64,000 nucleotides of DNA from Agromyces larvae (GCF_022811705.1 NZ_CP094528.1:310001-374000), one strand, 5' to 3'; counted from the first letter of the stretch, positions 36,782-45,873 are shown. Notes: generated from the letters alone by a model not told the origin. Program-made: numbers and translations.

Positions 36782-37954
36782 TCAGATGCCGTCGATGACC
36801 GAGAGGAGGAGATCGAGTTCGCGCTCGATCGGATAGTGATGGTTGCCGAGGAAGAGGCCATCGGTGTGGATCTTGTCCGCGGCGGGCAGCGTGGCGGGCA
36901 CCTCGGCGTCGAAGTAGCGCATGACGGGGTTGCGGGTGAAGTTGCCTGCGACGATGGGGCGCGACTCGATGCCTTGGTCGGCGAGGGCGTTCACCAGATC
37001 GGCACGCCGACCCGCGAGACGGCCTTCGAGTACCAGGGAGAATCCGAACCAGCTGCTCTCGCCGTGTTCGCGCTGTACTCGCACGTCGTCGCGACCGGCG
37101 AAGCGCTCGACGAAGAGCTTCGCATTGGTACGGCGGCCCGCGATGAGGCCGGGGAGCTTCTTGATTTGCTGCCGCCCGAGGGCGCCGGACATTTCGAGCG
37201 GGCGTACGTTGTAGCCGGGCAACACAAAGCGGAACAGATCGTCGAATGCGTCGCCTGTCTTCGGGTGGATGAGGTTGTCGTTCGGCAACTCTCGTGTCCA
37301 GCCGTGTGCACGCAACGACACCATCGCTTGGTAAGTGTACTCGTCGTCGGTGGTGATGAGCCCGCCCTCCATCGTCGCGATGTGGTGGGAGAAGAACGAG
37401 CTGTACGTGCCCGCGAGTCCGAACGTGCCCGCCTGGCGGCCGTCCACGTTGGCCCCGAGGGACTCGCAGTTGTCTTCGATGAGTACAAGGTTCCGCTCGG
37501 CGGCGAGCTTCGAGAGCTCGACGAGTTCCGCGGGATTGCCCAGGAGGTTCACCGCGAGGATGGCCTTCGTGGCAGTGGTGATCGCTTCCGCCACGGTCGC
37601 GGCGCTCATGTTGAGCGAGTCGAGATCGACATCGACGAAACGCAATCGCAGTCCGAGCTGGTGCGCCGGGTAGAACGTGGTCGCCCACGACACGGCGGGC
37701 ACAATGATCTCATCGCCGGGCGAGAGGTCGATGTCGGGATTCACCACGGCGGCAGTGAGGGCGATGAGGTTCGCGCTGCTGCCCGAGTTGACCATCACTG
37801 CTCGCCGGGCGCCGAGCGCTGCGGCGAACTCTTCCTCGAACGCCCGTACCTCCGGCCCCATGGTGAACCGACCGCTCGTGATGACCGATTGGAGGGCCTC
37901 GTATTCGGCGTTATCCCACGTGGTCGTGGCAAGGGGGTATCGGGGTGCGGTCAT
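36782..37954 (-). CDS. GDP-4-keto-6-deoxymannose 3-dehydratase-like (ColD type)
   Basis: A 390-aa PLP-fold protein of the DegT/DnrJ/EryC1 family. In place of the usual Schiff-base Lys it has His in SSFFSHHIATMEGG (about residue 190), the hallmark of ColD, which removes the C3 hydroxyl of GDP-4-keto-6-deoxymannose. The PLP/PMP-binding VNSGSSANLIALTA (near 56), EDNCESLG (near 160) and GYNVRPLEMSGALG (near 247) are intact. Between gmd and a GDP-fucose-synthase-like gene the context fits GDP-colitose-type synthesis. RfbH/E1-type dehydratases also carry this His but work on CDP sugars with an E3 partner; none is seen here. Confidence 0.85.
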   Translation of the reverse strand: MTAPRYPLATTTWDNAEYEALQSVITSGRFTMGPEVRAFEEEFAAALGARRAVMVNSGSSANLIALTAAVVNPDIDLSPGDEIIVPAVSWATTFYPAHQLGLRLRFVDVDLDSLNMSAATVAEAITTATKAILAVNLLGNPAELVELSKLAAERNLVLIEDNCESLGANVDGRQAGTFGLAGTYSSFFSHHIATMEGGLITTDDEYTYQAMVSLRAHGWTRELPNDNLIHPKTGDAFDDLFRFVLPGYNVRPLEMSGALGRQQIKKLPGLIAGRRTNAKLFVERFAGRDDVRVQREHGESSWFGFSLVLEGRLAGRRADLVNALADQGIESRPIVAGNFTRNPVMRYFDAEVPATLPAADKIHTDGLFLGNHHYPIERELDLLLSVIDGI

Positions 37955-37990
37955 GCTGGCGTCTTTCGGTTCGTCGATCTGGGAGGGTGC

Positions 37991-38917
37991 TCAGTGGTCG
38001 AGGCGAGCGAGGTAGTCGGCATACGTCTTAGCGACGCCGTCGGTGAGGTCGGTCGAGGGGGACCACCCGAATTCGGATGCAACGCTGGAGTCCATGAGCT
38101 TCTGGTGCATTCCCGCAGGCTTCGACGGGTCGGTAACGAGATCCGCCTCGTATCCAACGGCGTTGAGTGCCGCACGGTAGTAGTCCAGGATGCTGAAGTC
38201 TTCACCTTTGCCGACGTTCATGAGCGCGGGCCACGCGCTGAGGCCGTCGAGCTTCGATACGAGCCATTCGGCGAGATCTCCGACGTAGGTGAACTCTCGC
38301 CGGGCGAGTCCGTCGCCCCAGACATCGATCTTCGTGGCCCCGGTGGACTTTGCCTCATGCGCCTTGGCGATCGTGGCGGCGACGAGGTGGGCGCGGTCGA
38401 GTGCGAAGTCGTCTCCCGGGCCGTACAGGTTGGACGGGATGATGACGCGGTAGTCCCAGCCGAACTGTTCGGCGGTGTACTGGCAGTACCGGGCGGCGGC
38501 GATCTTCGAGATCGCGTACCCCTCGTTCGTCGGCTCAAGCGGAGCGGCGAGCACATCGGATTCGACGAGCGGCTGCCGGTAGTCTTTGGGGTACATGCAC
38601 GAACTGCCGAAGTACACGAATCGACGGATGCCTGCGGCAACCGACGTCGAGAGGACGTTGGAGTCGAGCCGCAAGTTGTCCATGAGGAACCCGGCGGGAT
38701 CCGCGATGTTCGCCGCGATGCCTCCGACGCGGGCAGCAGTGTGAATCACCGTGTCGGGAGCGATCTCCTGGAAGAGCCGTTCGACGGCGATCGGATCGCG
38801 CAAGTCGGCGTCGGCTCGAGTCACCGGAATGAGCTCGTCGTCCCGCCCGGCGGTGCGCCAGGCAGCAGCGATGGACCGAGCGAGCATGCCATTGCCGCCG
38901 GTGAGGAGAACTCGCAT
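37991..38917 (-). CDS. GDP-L-colitose / GDP-L-fucose synthase-like epimerase-reductase
   Basis: A 308-aa SDR of the Fcl/ColC family. It has LLTGGNGMLARSIAAAW at the start, HTAARVGGIAANIADPAGFLMDNL near 60, GSSCMYPKDYRQPLVESDVL near 107, YAISKIAAARYCQ with Tyr/Lys near 138/142, and YGPGDDFALDRAHLVAA near 165. Fcl epimerises C3 and C5 then reduces C4 of GDP-4-keto-6-deoxymannose. ColC epimerises C5 and reduces C4 of the 3-deoxy substrate. The neighbouring ColD-type gene favours the ColC role, but sequence alone cannot separate them. Confidence 0.82.
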   Translation of the reverse strand: MRVLLTGGNGMLARSIAAAWRTAGRDDELIPVTRADADLRDPIAVERLFQEIAPDTVIHTAARVGGIAANIADPAGFLMDNLRLDSNVLSTSVAAGIRRFVYFGSSCMYPKDYRQPLVESDVLAAPLEPTNEGYAISKIAAARYCQYTAEQFGWDYRVIIPSNLYGPGDDFALDRAHLVAATIAKAHEAKSTGATKIDVWGDGLARREFTYVGDLAEWLVSKLDGLSAWPALMNVGKGEDFSILDYYRAALNAVGYEADLVTDPSKPAGMHQKLMDSSVASEFGWSPSTDLTDGVAKTYADYLARLDH

Positions 38918-39038
38918 TAAGGGCTCCCTGGGTATTGGACCACGTGGTGTGCCGTGCCAGCGCGTGTCGGCGACTAGTCGAGTGTAGTTGATCTGGCTCC
39001 ACGTCCTTCGATCGCAGGATTCTCCTGGCCGGAGGGGG
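38918..39038. other. Gap within the colitose-type cassette
   Basis: 121 bases with no gene, upstream of the ColC/Fcl-like gene. The only notable feature is the short palindrome CCACGTGG (38939-38946). It could hold an internal promoter, though no clear hexamers are seen. Confidence 0.35.
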
Positions 39039-40322
39039 TTAGACGCTTCGGGGTCGTCTGCTCCGGAGCCGGAGCACGGTCGCGGCGATCGCCGCGCGCG
39101 ACGCGACCGAGACGAGCAGTGCCCAGAAGGCGCCGGCGACCCCCAACTGCGGAATCAGAACGAGGCAGGTCGCCAGGGACAGCGCGGTCGATCCGACGGC
39201 GAGTGTGAGGGCGTGAACGTACGCGTTCTGGATGGCGACGGCGGTCGCCATAAAATGCGCGCTCGGGAGCGCCATGATGGCGAGACCGAGAGGTATCGCT
39301 TCGGCGAGGGAGAGGGTGTAGGCCTTGCCGAACACGAGGGGGACAAGCCAGGTCGCGAGGAGGAGCCCGATCAGCGTGATCGGGACGTATGCGAGCGTCC
39401 ACTTGATCGTCGCGCGAGCGGTGATCGAGAGAATCGACGCCCTCGCAGCCCCCCGGCGCGCCGCTTGTTGGGCTTGCGGGATCCAAGCCTGGGACAGGAC
39501 CCCGGTGACGATATCCGCGAGTGCGAATAGGTAAAGGAGGATCGCGAGCCGCGCGGTCTCCGCGGCCCCGAACGAGCCTGTGACGAGGTACTGGGGAACC
39601 GTTGCAATGAGCGACATGAGCGACATCGCGGCTCCGAGCGGGAGACCGGCGGCGGCGATTCTGCGCGTCTCTCGCCTGACGCCCGCCGCGGGCGGTGGAT
39701 GCTCCGACTCGGCGACGATCGAAGCGCGATGCGCAGGCCGAAAGAGGAACAGATACGCCGAGAGGAGCGAGGACGTGGCGAGCGCCAGCATGGTGGGGAT
39801 GAGCTCTCGGGTGAGTGCGAGTACGACGGCCGCGGCGAGCGAGACGAGGATCGCCGCGATCAGGCTCGCGGTAAACACGGTGAGTGAGTGTCCCCGGCGC
39901 TGCAACGGTCCCGAGGAGAGTTCGGAGAATGCGTCGGCGACCTTCACGAGTGCGGCGAGCAGCACGACCGCTTCGAGTTGTGGGGCCCAGACGCCGCCGA
40001 AGACGCAAGCAGCGACGAGGGCGATCGCCAGAGCCGCCGATTGGACGATCGTGTAGTTGCGGAAAGAGGCCTCGGGGCTAAGCGTCAACGTCACGGTGCG
40101 CATTCCGAGCTGTGCGAACACGAAGAACGGGGTGGCGATCGCCAGCGCGAGCGAGTAGGTGCCGACCGTTTCGGGCTCCGTCATACGCGCCAGGAGGAAC
40201 AGGATGAGGAGCGGACCGAGATTCCGGAGGAACTGCGCAGCCAGAAGGTGCACGGTGCGCGCGGTATCCGAGGTCGTCGGGGTCGATGCTTCGCGTCGAC
40301 CAGACGACGAGGGATTCACCAT
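39039..40322 (-). CDS. Wzx-like oligosaccharide flippase
   Basis: A 427-aa polytopic protein with about 12-14 hydrophobic helices. It begins VHLLAAQFLRNLGPLLILFLLARMTEPETVGTYSLALAIATP, the typical start of MOP-superfamily polysaccharide exporters. It would flip lipid-linked repeat units made by the cassette. ATG 40322 is chosen over GTG 40331 because AAGG lies at suitable distance. It supports a Wzx-dependent route alongside the ABC exporter at 25869-27445. Confidence 0.85.
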   Translation of the reverse strand: MVNPSSSGRREASTPTTSDTARTVHLLAAQFLRNLGPLLILFLLARMTEPETVGTYSLALAIATPFFVFAQLGMRTVTLTLSPEASFRNYTIVQSAALAIALVAACVFGGVWAPQLEAVVLLAALVKVADAFSELSSGPLQRRGHSLTVFTASLIAAILVSLAAAVVLALTRELIPTMLALATSSLLSAYLFLFRPAHRASIVAESEHPPPAAGVRRETRRIAAAGLPLGAAMSLMSLIATVPQYLVTGSFGAAETARLAILLYLFALADIVTGVLSQAWIPQAQQAARRGAARASILSITARATIKWTLAYVPITLIGLLLATWLVPLVFGKAYTLSLAEAIPLGLAIMALPSAHFMATAVAIQNAYVHALTLAVGSTALSLATCLVLIPQLGVAGAFWALLVSVASRAAIAATVLRLRSRRPRSV

Positions 40323-40382
40323 GTAGGACACCTTATGCGTCCGCGCTCCGAGCGATCGCAGCGAGAGCTGCCGGCGAGCGAC

Positions 40383-41303
40383 TCAGCGAGCGTCGAGCGT
40401 GTGCCAGTTCGGGAGGAGCAAGTCATGTCCGCTCTGACCGTCTGCTTGCCACGGGCGGGGGGCCACGACCGGCGCGTTCGGGTCTCTGCGTGAGAGAAGC
40501 CATGCAGCCCACCAGCTGAACGAGGAGTTGCTCATCGCGAATCCGACGCCGTTGCTCATAGCGATTAACGTGGCGACGTTACCGAGGATGCCAGTGTCTT
40601 CGACGAAGTCGAGTTCCTGCAACTCGGCCAGTTCGTCGCGAACGAGGTCGGGGCTGTCAGAGAAGACTCGGACGCGTGAGGTATCGCTCTGGAGCTGCCG
40701 GAGGAGCGAGATCGCACGAGTAAAATAGGTCGCGCTCGCGATTCCGTGATGCCGCGCGGCCTGCGGCGTGAGGTAGTCGCCGCGCCGCACGTGCGCGGTG
40801 ATTGTCTCGGCTTGACAAAGCCTCGCGAGTTGCTCGGACTCGGGCGCTGAGATCTTCGCTCCGGTGAGGGCCGCGGCCAACTGGTCGGAGACGCCCTCGA
40901 AATACCGCCACGCCTGGAAGTACCCGAAGAGGGTGGTCCCGGGGGTGACGCGGTTGACGGTGTCGTGGAAGTTGAGTGTGGGCTGGCGATAGACCTTCAG
41001 GCGCGTGGAGCCCCGGCCGGGATGGCGGATCGCCGCCGGTCGGCGAGGAGAGTTGCGGTACCAGGGGGAGTCCTCCCGAAGGACGGTGCCGTCAAACGCG
41101 ACCCCGGCGAGTTGGAAGCCCCATGGGGTCTCCTTGGTGCGCTCGATCGGATCGCTCGCGATGAAGCGCGAGGCGTCGACGTACAGCGGGCAGTCGAGGC
41201 GTTCGGCCTGCTCCCACGCCGCAGCGAGGATGAACAGCTGATTGCCGAAGCCGCCCTGCAGATACGCGCAGATGCCGTCGCTGATGTCTCGAACCGCTGC
41301 CAT
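40383..41303 (-). CDS. GT11-family alpha-1,2-fucosyltransferase-like enzyme
   Basis: A 306-aa protein. The GT11 N-terminal signature GGFGNQLFILAAAWEQA is at about residues 17-33, and the conserved GDP-binding motif HVRRGDYLTP is near 173. ISLLRQLQSDTSRVRVFSDSPDLV near 200 and NSSFSWWAAWLLSRR near 270 complete the family pattern. GT11 enzymes use GDP-L-fucose; some relatives in colitose-containing O-antigen clusters are thought to use the colitose analogue. Placement with gmd and a ColD-type gene makes it the candidate transferase for the deoxysugar. Confidence 0.88.
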   Translation of the reverse strand: MAAVRDISDGICAYLQGGFGNQLFILAAAWEQAERLDCPLYVDASRFIASDPIERTKETPWGFQLAGVAFDGTVLREDSPWYRNSPRRPAAIRHPGRGSTRLKVYRQPTLNFHDTVNRVTPGTTLFGYFQAWRYFEGVSDQLAAALTGAKISAPESEQLARLCQAETITAHVRRGDYLTPQAARHHGIASATYFTRAISLLRQLQSDTSRVRVFSDSPDLVRDELAELQELDFVEDTGILGNVATLIAMSNGVGFAMSNSSFSWWAAWLLSRRDPNAPVVAPRPWQADGQSGHDLLLPNWHTLDAR

Positions 41304-41351
41304 GTGGTGCTCTCCCTCGGGCCGACGGGCGGGTGCAGGTGGATGGTGACG

Positions 41352-42785
41352 TCAGTCGTGGAGCAGTGCCGTGAGGACGGACATCGCGCCGAGCAAAGCC
41401 ACGCCGTAGCCGACGAGGATCCATGACGCCCAGCGATTGCGGATCACGAGTCCGGCCGCGAGCAGGAAGCCCGCGAGGATCGACGCGCCGTACCGCGGAG
41501 GCAGCGTGAAATACGATCCGGTCGTGACATAGAGCGCGAGCGCGAGCGCTGGTGCGAAGACGACCGACGAGATCGCGATGGCGATGACGAGCGGGCTCCG
41601 CGGTGTCACCCCGCGAAGCGCCCAGAACGCGCCGATGACTCCAGCGATCGTGAGCCAGCTGAGGGGCGTCACGGCGAAGCCGGGGATGGGAAGCGCGTAC
41701 CCGGTCGAGCCCGCTATGTTCACATTCGAGGTGATCGTGCCGGGCAGGAAGTTCGCCATCTGCCCGAGCAGCTCTTGGACGCCGAGCGGGTTGCCGCCCG
41801 ACGAGCCCGCGGCGCCTTCGGGTCGCAGTGACGCGTGGATTCGGAGCCACACGAACTGGGTCAGGATCGCCGCGACGCTCGTCGCAGCCGCGACGATGAG
41901 CACGAGCCACTCGCGGCGAAGCCTCCTGGCCGGGGCGGGACCCTCGGCGGGCGACCCGCCGAACTCCGCGAGCCCTTCGGCACCCGAGACGCGCTGCTTG
42001 CGCCGGTTCCAGACGGTGATGAGCCCGTGGATCACGAGGTAGAGCGCCGAGAGGCCGACGGCCAGCAGGTTCGTCACCTTGAAGATCGTGGCCAGCACCG
42101 CGATGGCCGGTATCCACCAGAGCGAGCCGGTGCCGCGAACGAATCTCGTCGTCACGAAGAGCAGTGCCGCGCCCGCGAGGAAGGAGGGCGCGTCGGTGCT
42201 CACATAGGTGTACGTCCACCAGGCGAACGGTGACGCGATGAAGGCCAGCCCCAGGCCGAGCGCCGCCGTCGACGAGACCCGCCACTGCCGAAGCAGGAGC
42301 CACAAGAGGAGCACCGACGCGGCGAGCCAGAGCGATCCCGTGAGGCGCCACGCGGTGAGCTGGTCGACCCCCGACACGAAATGGATGGCGTCGCCGACGA
42401 CCCGCGTCACCCCGAAGTAGAACGGCGTGTACGGGTCGGCCGAGGTGATCCCGCCGAACGGGAACGTCGAGACATCCGCGTAGCTCGAACCGCACGCCGC
42501 GCCCATCGGACCGTATGGGAACACGCCGTCGCACGCCATCCGATCGAGACCTTCGGGGCCGATCTCCTCACCTGGGGTAAGTACTCCCTGCGTGGGGAGC
42601 TTGTCGAGGTAGTCGAGGTAGACCCACTCGTCGATGGGAGACATCGCATCGGAGTGCTGGATCGTCACCGCACTCGAATATCCGACGGCGACGAGCACGA
42701 GCGCCAACGGTACCCAGAACCGCCCCAACCACGATCTCACCCGGTGTTGGACGGTGGACGGCTGTTCCGCGAGCACGTTCGACAT
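41352..42785 (-). CDS. Polytopic membrane protein, possible GT-C glycosyltransferase
   Basis: A 477-aa protein with about 10-11 transmembrane helices and a large first extracytoplasmic loop (about residues 50-130) that has acidic positions near its start (SPIDEWVYLDYLDKL), the arrangement of GT-C enzymes that use polyprenyl-phosphate sugars. I do not recognise a defined family. ATG 42785 follows GGAGAGGAG. It is the first gene of the minus-strand cassette and divergent from galE. A TAGGGT at 42808-42813 may be its -10. Confidence 0.6.
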   Translation of the reverse strand: MSNVLAEQPSTVQHRVRSWLGRFWVPLALVLVAVGYSSAVTIQHSDAMSPIDEWVYLDYLDKLPTQGVLTPGEEIGPEGLDRMACDGVFPYGPMGAACGSSYADVSTFPFGGITSADPYTPFYFGVTRVVGDAIHFVSGVDQLTAWRLTGSLWLAASVLLLWLLLRQWRVSSTAALGLGLAFIASPFAWWTYTYVSTDAPSFLAGAALLFVTTRFVRGTGSLWWIPAIAVLATIFKVTNLLAVGLSALYLVIHGLITVWNRRKQRVSGAEGLAEFGGSPAEGPAPARRLRREWLVLIVAAATSVAAILTQFVWLRIHASLRPEGAAGSSGGNPLGVQELLGQMANFLPGTITSNVNIAGSTGYALPIPGFAVTPLSWLTIAGVIGAFWALRGVTPRSPLVIAIAISSVVFAPALALALYVTTGSYFTLPPRYGASILAGFLLAAGLVIRNRWASWILVGYGVALLGAMSVLTALLHD

Positions 42786-42861
42786 TGGGCTCCTCTCCCG
42801 GCTGAACACCCTACCTGGTAACACCTGTGCGCTCGGACCAGAGTCGTCGGCTGCGACCACG

Positions 42862-42867
42862 TAGACT
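42862..42867 (+). promoter_or_regulatory. -10 hexamer TAGACT for leaderless galE
   Basis: TAGACT ends six bases before the GTG of galE at 42874, so the transcript should begin at the start codon. Confidence 0.5.
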
Positions 42868-42873
42868 GCCGCG

Positions 42874-43830
42874 GTGAGCATCCTCGTCACCGGCGGTGCC
42901 GGCTACATCGGCAGTCACGTGGTTCGTCTCCTCCTCGAGCGTGGAGACGAGGTCGTCGTCGTCGACGATCTGAGCTCGGGCATCCCCGCCCGCCTCGATG
43001 GCGTGCCGCTCGTCGAACTCGATCTGAGCGACACGGGCCGCCGGACCGACCTCGTCGACGTGCTCCGTGCGCACGAGGTCTCCGCCGTCGTCCATTTCGC
43101 AGCCAAGAAGCAGGTGGCGGAGTCGGTCGCCCGCCCGGCCTGGTACTACGAGCAGAACGTCGGCGGTCTGGCAGGCCTCCTCCTCGCGCTCGAAGAGGCC
43201 GACGTGCGCGACATCGTCTTCTCCTCGTCGGCGGCGGTGTACGGCGCGACGCCGTCGGTGCTGCTCGACGAATCGACCCCGACCGTGCCGATCAACCCGT
43301 ACGGCGCGACGAAACTCGTCGGCGAGCAGATGCTCGCGGCGGCAGCCGCGACCGGCGCGGTGCGCGCAACGAGCCTGCGCTATTTCAATGTGGCGGGCGC
43401 GGGATGGCCCGAGCTCGCCGACACGGCGGTGCTGAACCTCGTGCCGATGGTGTTCGAGCGGCTCGACGCCGGTGAGGGTCCGCGCATCTTCGGCGACGAC
43501 TACCCGACGGCCGACGGCACGTGCATCCGCGACTACGTCCACGTCCTCGACCTCGCGCGCGCGCACCTCGCGGCGCTCGACACGGTGCGCGACGGGCATC
43601 GGGTCTTCAACGTCGGCACCGGCACGGGAAGCTCGGTGCGCGAGATGATCGACGCCATCCTCGAGGTGTCGGGTTCGACGATCGAACCGGTCGTCGAACC
43701 GAGACGCGCGGGCGATCCCGCCGAGGTCGTCGCCGATCCCAGGCTCATCGCACGAGAGCTTGGGTGGCGCTCGGAGTTCGGCCTGCGCGACATCGTGGAG
43801 TCCGCGTGGGCGGCCCACGTGCGCCGATGA
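42874..43830 (+). CDS. galE: UDP-glucose 4-epimerase
   Basis: A 318-aa extended SDR with ILVTGGAGYIGSHVV at residues 3-17, HFAAKKQVAESV near 75, SSSAAVYG near 115, NPYGATKLVGEQ with Tyr/Lys near 139/143, SLRYFNVAG near 165 and RDYVHVLDLARAH near 218. It interconverts UDP-glucose and UDP-galactose for the glycan genes around it. Its stop overlaps the start of the next GT2 gene (ATGA). A second galE-like gene is at 55414. Confidence 0.93.
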   Translation: MSILVTGGAGYIGSHVVRLLLERGDEVVVVDDLSSGIPARLDGVPLVELDLSDTGRRTDLVDVLRAHEVSAVVHFAAKKQVAESVARPAWYYEQNVGGLAGLLLALEEADVRDIVFSSSAAVYGATPSVLLDESTPTVPINPYGATKLVGEQMLAAAAATGAVRATSLRYFNVAGAGWPELADTAVLNLVPMVFERLDAGEGPRIFGDDYPTADGTCIRDYVHVLDLARAHLAALDTVRDGHRVFNVGTGTGSSVREMIDAILEVSGSTIEPVVEPRRAGDPAEVVADPRLIARELGWRSEFGLRDIVESAWAAHVRR

Positions 43831-44816
43831 CCGGCGTGCGCGTCTCCGTCGCGCTCGGCACCCACAACGGCGCGCGCTTCCTCGAGGCCCAGCTGCGCAG
43901 CATCCTCGCCCAGACGCGCGCGGTCGACGAGATCGTCCTTTCCGATGACGCGTCCTCCGACGGCACCGTCGAACTCGCCGAGCGGCTCGTCGCCGAACAC
44001 CGCGGTTCCGGCGGCGCGGCGCCCGATCTCGTCGTCCTCCGCAACGATCCGCCACTCGGAGTCACCGCGAACTTCGAGCAGGCGCTGCGCTCCGCGACGG
44101 GGGATCTCATCGCGCTCTCCGACCAGGACGACATCTGGCGGGCGGATCGCATCGAACGGGCGGTCGAAGTCTTCGACGCACGGCCGGGGCTTCAGCTCGT
44201 GGCGTCGGGTGCCCGCCTCGTCGACGACCAGGGCGAGCCGATCGGGGCGACCCTCTTCGGCACCCTCGGCCTGGAAGGCACCACGCTCGAGCGGATCCGT
44301 GTCGGCGCTGCGTTCGAGGAGTTGCTGAAGCGCAACCTCCTCACGGGGGCCACGATGATGGTGCGCCGATCGCTCGTCGAGGCTGCGTCGCCCTTCCCGC
44401 CCACGTGGGTCCATGACGAATGGCTCGCCGTCGTGGCATCCGTCATCGGCGGCATCGCCGTCATCGACGACGAGCTCATCGACTACCGCCAGCACGGCGG
44501 CAATCAGATCGGCGTCACGGCGCTCGAGCTCACGGGCAAGATCGGGCGTCTTCGTGCACCTCGCACGGAGCGCAACGTGCGCCTCCGCGCACGTGCGGCG
44601 GATCTCGCCCGGCGACTGCCTGCGATCGCATCCGATCGTGCGGATCTCGCCGAAGTCGTCGCCGACAAGCTCGTGCACGAGCAGGTGCGCAGCGCCTACC
44701 CGCGAAGCCGGTTCGGCCGGATCGTTCCAGTGCTCCGTGAAGCGCGAACGGGCCGCTACGGGCGTTACGGACTCGGCGCGCAGGACATCCTGCGCGATCT
44801 TGTGCAGCCCGTCTGA
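43827..44816 (+). CDS. GT2 glycosyltransferase
   Basis: A 329-aa GT-A enzyme. It has RVSVALGTHNGARFLEAQLRSILAQT, VLSDDASSDGTVELAERL near 38, TANFEQALRSATGDLIALSDQDDIWRADRI near 78 (DQDD, the family acidic motif), GATMMVRRSL near 180 and DYRQHGGNQIG near 225. This subgroup resembles RgpB/WcaA-like transferases. It is translationally coupled to galE, so a galactose-type donor is plausible but unproven. Confidence 0.88.
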   Translation: MTGVRVSVALGTHNGARFLEAQLRSILAQTRAVDEIVLSDDASSDGTVELAERLVAEHRGSGGAAPDLVVLRNDPPLGVTANFEQALRSATGDLIALSDQDDIWRADRIERAVEVFDARPGLQLVASGARLVDDQGEPIGATLFGTLGLEGTTLERIRVGAAFEELLKRNLLTGATMMVRRSLVEAASPFPPTWVHDEWLAVVASVIGGIAVIDDELIDYRQHGGNQIGVTALELTGKIGRLRAPRTERNVRLRARAADLARRLPAIASDRADLAEVVADKLVHEQVRSAYPRSRFGRIVPVLREARTGRYGRYGLGAQDILRDLVQPV

Positions 44817-44892
44817 GCTGTGGAGCTGGACGTCGGCAGGGCCCGCGAGAGAAGACTCCGGCGCTTCGCGACCGGGTGCGCTCGAGTCTCGG

Positions 44893-45855
44893 TCACCGGC
44901 CTAGGCCGTGGCGCAGGAGGGTCCTGGCGGCCGCGCCGTTGCGGGCCACGAGCGCGCTCGGCAGCACCGAGAGGGCGTTCAAGCGCGAGGTGAGCCTCCT
45001 GGATGCGGCCCGGGCGGCGCGACCCCACCCCTGTTCGTGCATCGCGCGCGCCGCCTCGGAGAAGTACCGCCGTTCCTCCTGAAAGCGCGATCCCTCGGTG
45101 GCGCGCTTGGCGGACGCGCTGGCTGCGTGGCGCCGATAGCGGAACTCGGGCCGGTCGTCGAGCACGAGGATGCCTCCTTCCCGCACGATCTCGATTTGCA
45201 GGGCGAGATCGAGGACGACCTCGTAGTCGTCCCGGAAGTCGAAGCGCTTCAGAAGATCGGTGCGCCAGGCGATCGATGGGAAGTACGTCCAGTTGGCCCG
45301 CAGGAGGCTCGTCGCGAGCCGTTCTCCGCTCAGCTCGACGGGGCCAGCAGGGTTCACTCGGGGCCGATACATGGACTTCACCCGGTCGGCGAGGGGGGCC
45401 GTCACCCGCCCTTCTCCATCGATGACCTCCACTCCGGGCTGGACGTATGCGGCCTCGGGATGCGTCGCGACGAGCTGTCGGATCCGCTCGACATACCCGG
45501 GCAGGAGCAGATCATCGCAGCCCATGACGGTCGTGTACGGCGCTGAGGCAACCCGGGCGGCTTCGCGAAAGTTGCCGCTTACTCCGAGGTTCACGGCGTT
45601 GCGCCGGTAGTGGACGCGCGGGTGCTCGAGCGCCCGAACCCATTCACCGGGTGAGCGGTCGGGGTAGGCGTCGTCGATGACCATGAGGGTCCAGCCGGGA
45701 TCGGTCTGGGCGAGCACGCTCTCCACGGCGTCTCGGAACTGCCCGGGGTCGCCCCAGAACGGCATGAGGATGTCGAGAAACGGGACCTCGACGGTGTGCG
45801 GATTCTCGGCAGGAACGGTCAAGTCGGACTCCCCGGTGGGCACGCGCCGAGGCAT
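44893..45855 (-). CDS. GT2 glycosyltransferase
   Basis: A 320-aa GT-A enzyme. VPFLDILMPFWGDPGQFRDAVESVLAQ starts the domain at about residue 24, followed by TLMVIDDAYPDRSPGEWV, GNFREAARVASAPYTTVMGCDDLLLPGYV near 98 (CDD) and FPSIAWRTDLLKRFDF near 195. The C-terminus is basic. It is convergent with the GT2 gene at 43827 and divergent from the flippase at 45909. Confidence 0.85.
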   Translation of the reverse strand: MPRRVPTGESDLTVPAENPHTVEVPFLDILMPFWGDPGQFRDAVESVLAQTDPGWTLMVIDDAYPDRSPGEWVRALEHPRVHYRRNAVNLGVSGNFREAARVASAPYTTVMGCDDLLLPGYVERIRQLVATHPEAAYVQPGVEVIDGEGRVTAPLADRVKSMYRPRVNPAGPVELSGERLATSLLRANWTYFPSIAWRTDLLKRFDFRDDYEVVLDLALQIEIVREGGILVLDDRPEFRYRRHAASASAKRATEGSRFQEERRYFSEAARAMHEQGWGRAARAASRRLTSRLNALSVLPSALVARNGAAARTLLRHGLGR

Positions 45856-45867
45856 CGGGCCGACGCG

Positions 45868-45873
45868 TAGGCT
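45868..45873 (+). promoter_or_regulatory. -10 hexamer TAGGCT before the second flippase gene
   Basis: TAGGCT lies 35 bases upstream of the chosen GTG at 45909. A GTG nearer to it (45882) would be leaderless, but the 45909 start has a GAAGGGA Shine-Dalgarno. Confidence 0.4.

Noticed and set aside
36782..37954. Sugar aminotransferase (perosamine synthase type)
   Set aside because: The Schiff-base Lys is replaced by His, which indicates a dehydratase.
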